44,479 nucleotides of DNA. Source: Calothrix sp. MO_192.B10 (lineage in GTDB: Bacteria > Cyanobacteriota > Cyanobacteriia > Cyanobacteriales > Nostocaceae). Position numbers and translations under genes: made by a program. The stretch lies in assembly GCA_030065055.1 (NCBI GenBank), contig JASJDS010000009.1, forward strand, positions 1 through 44,479. Reading direction: 5' to 3'. The notes beneath the pieces are model-generated. The model searched no databases and was not told the DNA's origin. It saw only the letters and a list, made by a program, of their open reading frames with translations. Positions 44,301 to 44,479 of this stretch are shown piece after piece (the stretch's first letter is position 1; each line of letters opens with the position of its first letter).

Positions 44301-44479
44301 TTTGCCATCCAAAACCCCACAGAAGACTTGAATTACACGGATTTGGAAGTAGAAGCCATATTATCTTACTTCCCCTCCCATCAAGTATTACCCAAAAAAC
44401 AAGCCACAAAAGCTGCTTTATCTCAAGCTGCAACACAATTAAAGCAAGCTAATTATCTCCACTTTTCTTGTCACGGTTC
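41394..44479 (+). CDS. TPR-CHAT caspase-like protein, truncated by window end
   Basis: About 1,028 residues are visible without a frame break from ATG 41394 (in-frame ATGs at 41364 and 41370 are alternatives). An N-terminal helical region (~190 residues) is followed by eleven 46-residue tetratricopeptide-type repeats (about 41916-43380; typical unit GDRAENIENAIAAYTAALTV, ending WAMTQNNLA...YSDRIK), a further helical part, and a C-terminal CHAT domain. The catalytic His is in LHFSCHG at the window end; the Cys partner lies beyond. CHAT proteins are caspase-related proteases; TPR-CHAT proteins act as proteolytic effectors, for example in type III-E CRISPR systems. Its place after three dynamins suggests a common system. 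Confidence 0.92.
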   Translation, partial: MNEQRQQAYLNLIRSLLDAPSGEAPKILAAHPDLLDVGLVQKVEEVAQMCSQNGDEKTANRLQGLAMQLREALNIDTQVDLQSFSEEEIEAYSQFLGEVLQATADSKGNPQVVYPLLAKNTDKLDGVFAEILRRWGTNALGGAKADEAEFLAAVICEFSNLIAQFPLGSKASNMEIAIAAYNAALTVFTREALPVDWAMTQHNLANAYKDRIKGDRADNIENAMAAYTAALTVYTREALPIDWAMTQNNLAAVYSDRIKGDRAENIENAIAACTAALTILTREALPQKWAATQNDLAIAYRQRIKGDRAENIENAIAACTAALTILTREALPVDWAMTQNNLAAVYSDRIKGDRAENIEKAIAALTAALSVLTREAWPVDWAMTQSNLAVAYKSRIKEDRAQNIEQAIAACTAALTILTREAWPVNWAMTQNTLAVAYKSRIKGDRAQNIEQAIAAYRNALTVRTKETWPIDWAETQNNLANAYRQRVKGDRAQNIEQAITAYRNALTVYTKKALPVDWAMTQHNLAIAYGNRIKEDRAENIENAIAACTAALTVRTKKALPQQWAGTQNNLGLAYGNRIKGDRAENIENAIAAFTAALTVRTKGALPVDWAMTQHNVGLAYSERIEGNRTNNIENAIAAYRNALTFYTREALPQNYAETLFRLGITYQEINQFDLAYNNFKSAIDTVESLREEILSGEESKRKQAEDFNKFYSRMVEVCLQLNKTTEAIEYAERSKTRNLVEQILERDSKTIFPPDVVTQLETYRDEIAVGQYQIQNGKAENPQDLAKRLQQLRQQRNNLQDKYLPVGSGFKFAQFQETLDANTAVIEWYIATDTILTFIIQPHGQQLTSWQSPTAELDALFDWRDEYLKDYYNPEDKNKIQWQKQLETRLNKLAEILHIEEILDHIPEQCQRLILIPHRFLHLFPLHALPAKSSYLIDLFPKGVSYAPSCQILQQVQQRQRPHFQSLFAIQNPTEDLNYTDLEVEAILSYFPSHQVLPKKQATKAALSQAATQLKQANYLHFSCHG

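Larger units (their letters stand above)
33078..44479. mobile_element. Second nifD interruption element, left part (right end outside window)
   Basis: nifD coding stops at ~33078 and a serine recombinase starts 45 bases further on, reading into the element. The 5' part of nifD is absent from the window, so the element spans at least 11.4 kb. Visible cargo: structured repeat region, haemagglutinin-domain fragment, three dynamin-like GTPases and a TPR-CHAT protein. Confidence 0.8.

Noticed and set aside
1-44479. XisH/XisI homologues or tRNA genes
   Set aside because: No ORF resembling XisH or XisI and no tRNA-like cloverleaf was recognised by eye on either strand; an automated search would be needed to exclude them fully.

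Overview
The window comes from a heterocyst-forming filamentous cyanobacterium (Nostocales-type). The evidence is a nitrogenase operon broken by developmentally excised DNA elements, a XisA recombinase, many HIP1 palindromes (GCGATCGC), short dispersed palindromic repeats, and typically cyanobacterial protein families (peptidylarginine deiminase, TPR-CHAT, DOPA-dioxygenase family).

The backbone is a minus-strand nifD-nifK-nifE operon of which only about 2.8 kb of coding sequence is present, scattered over 44 kb. Four insertions interrupt it. (1) A nifE element of at least 12.7 kb (1 to ~12753) ends in nifE codon ~187 and has a serine recombinase next to the junction. (2) A nifK element of ~13.5 kb (~14358-27888) has another serine recombinase; joining its ends at a shared GA dinucleotide restores a 512-residue NifK in frame. 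(3) A very small (~3.0 kb) nifD element carries xisA (29505-32499), with an 8-bp core TTACTCCG at both ends. (4) A second nifD element of at least 11.4 kb (~33078 to beyond the window) has a third serine recombinase. The nifD 5' part and the nifE 3' part lie outside the window.

Cargo by element. nifE element: an IS607-type tnpA/tnpB pair, a fused SpmA/SpmB-like membrane protein, an EF-G2 paralogue, a type II restriction-modification pair, a PD-(D/E)XK-like protein, a DOPA-dioxygenase-like protein and repeats. nifK element: a double-glycine leader peptide, a candidate structured RNA, a complete peptidylarginine deiminase with all catalytic residues, a GH31 protein resembling alpha-1,4-glucan lyases, a six-hairpin glycosidase flanked by two copies of one repeat, and a HsdR-N-like nuclease. 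nifD/xisA element: xisA and one unknown gene. Second nifD element: a structured repeat/RNA region, a haemagglutinin-domain fragment, three consecutive dynamin-like GTPases, and a long TPR-CHAT caspase-like protein that runs off the end.

Two candidates for undescribed biology stand out. The first is the three-dynamin plus TPR-CHAT cluster, which looks like a membrane-acting conflict or cell-death system carried on DNA expected to be lost when a heterocyst forms. The second is a recurrent layout at the serine-recombinase elements: each recombinase starts beside the nif junction, reads into the element, and has a small convergent ORF overlapping its 3' end, while no xisH/xisI homologue is visible. 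These small ORFs are candidate directionality or control factors. Boundaries of elements 1 and 4 beyond the window are inferred.
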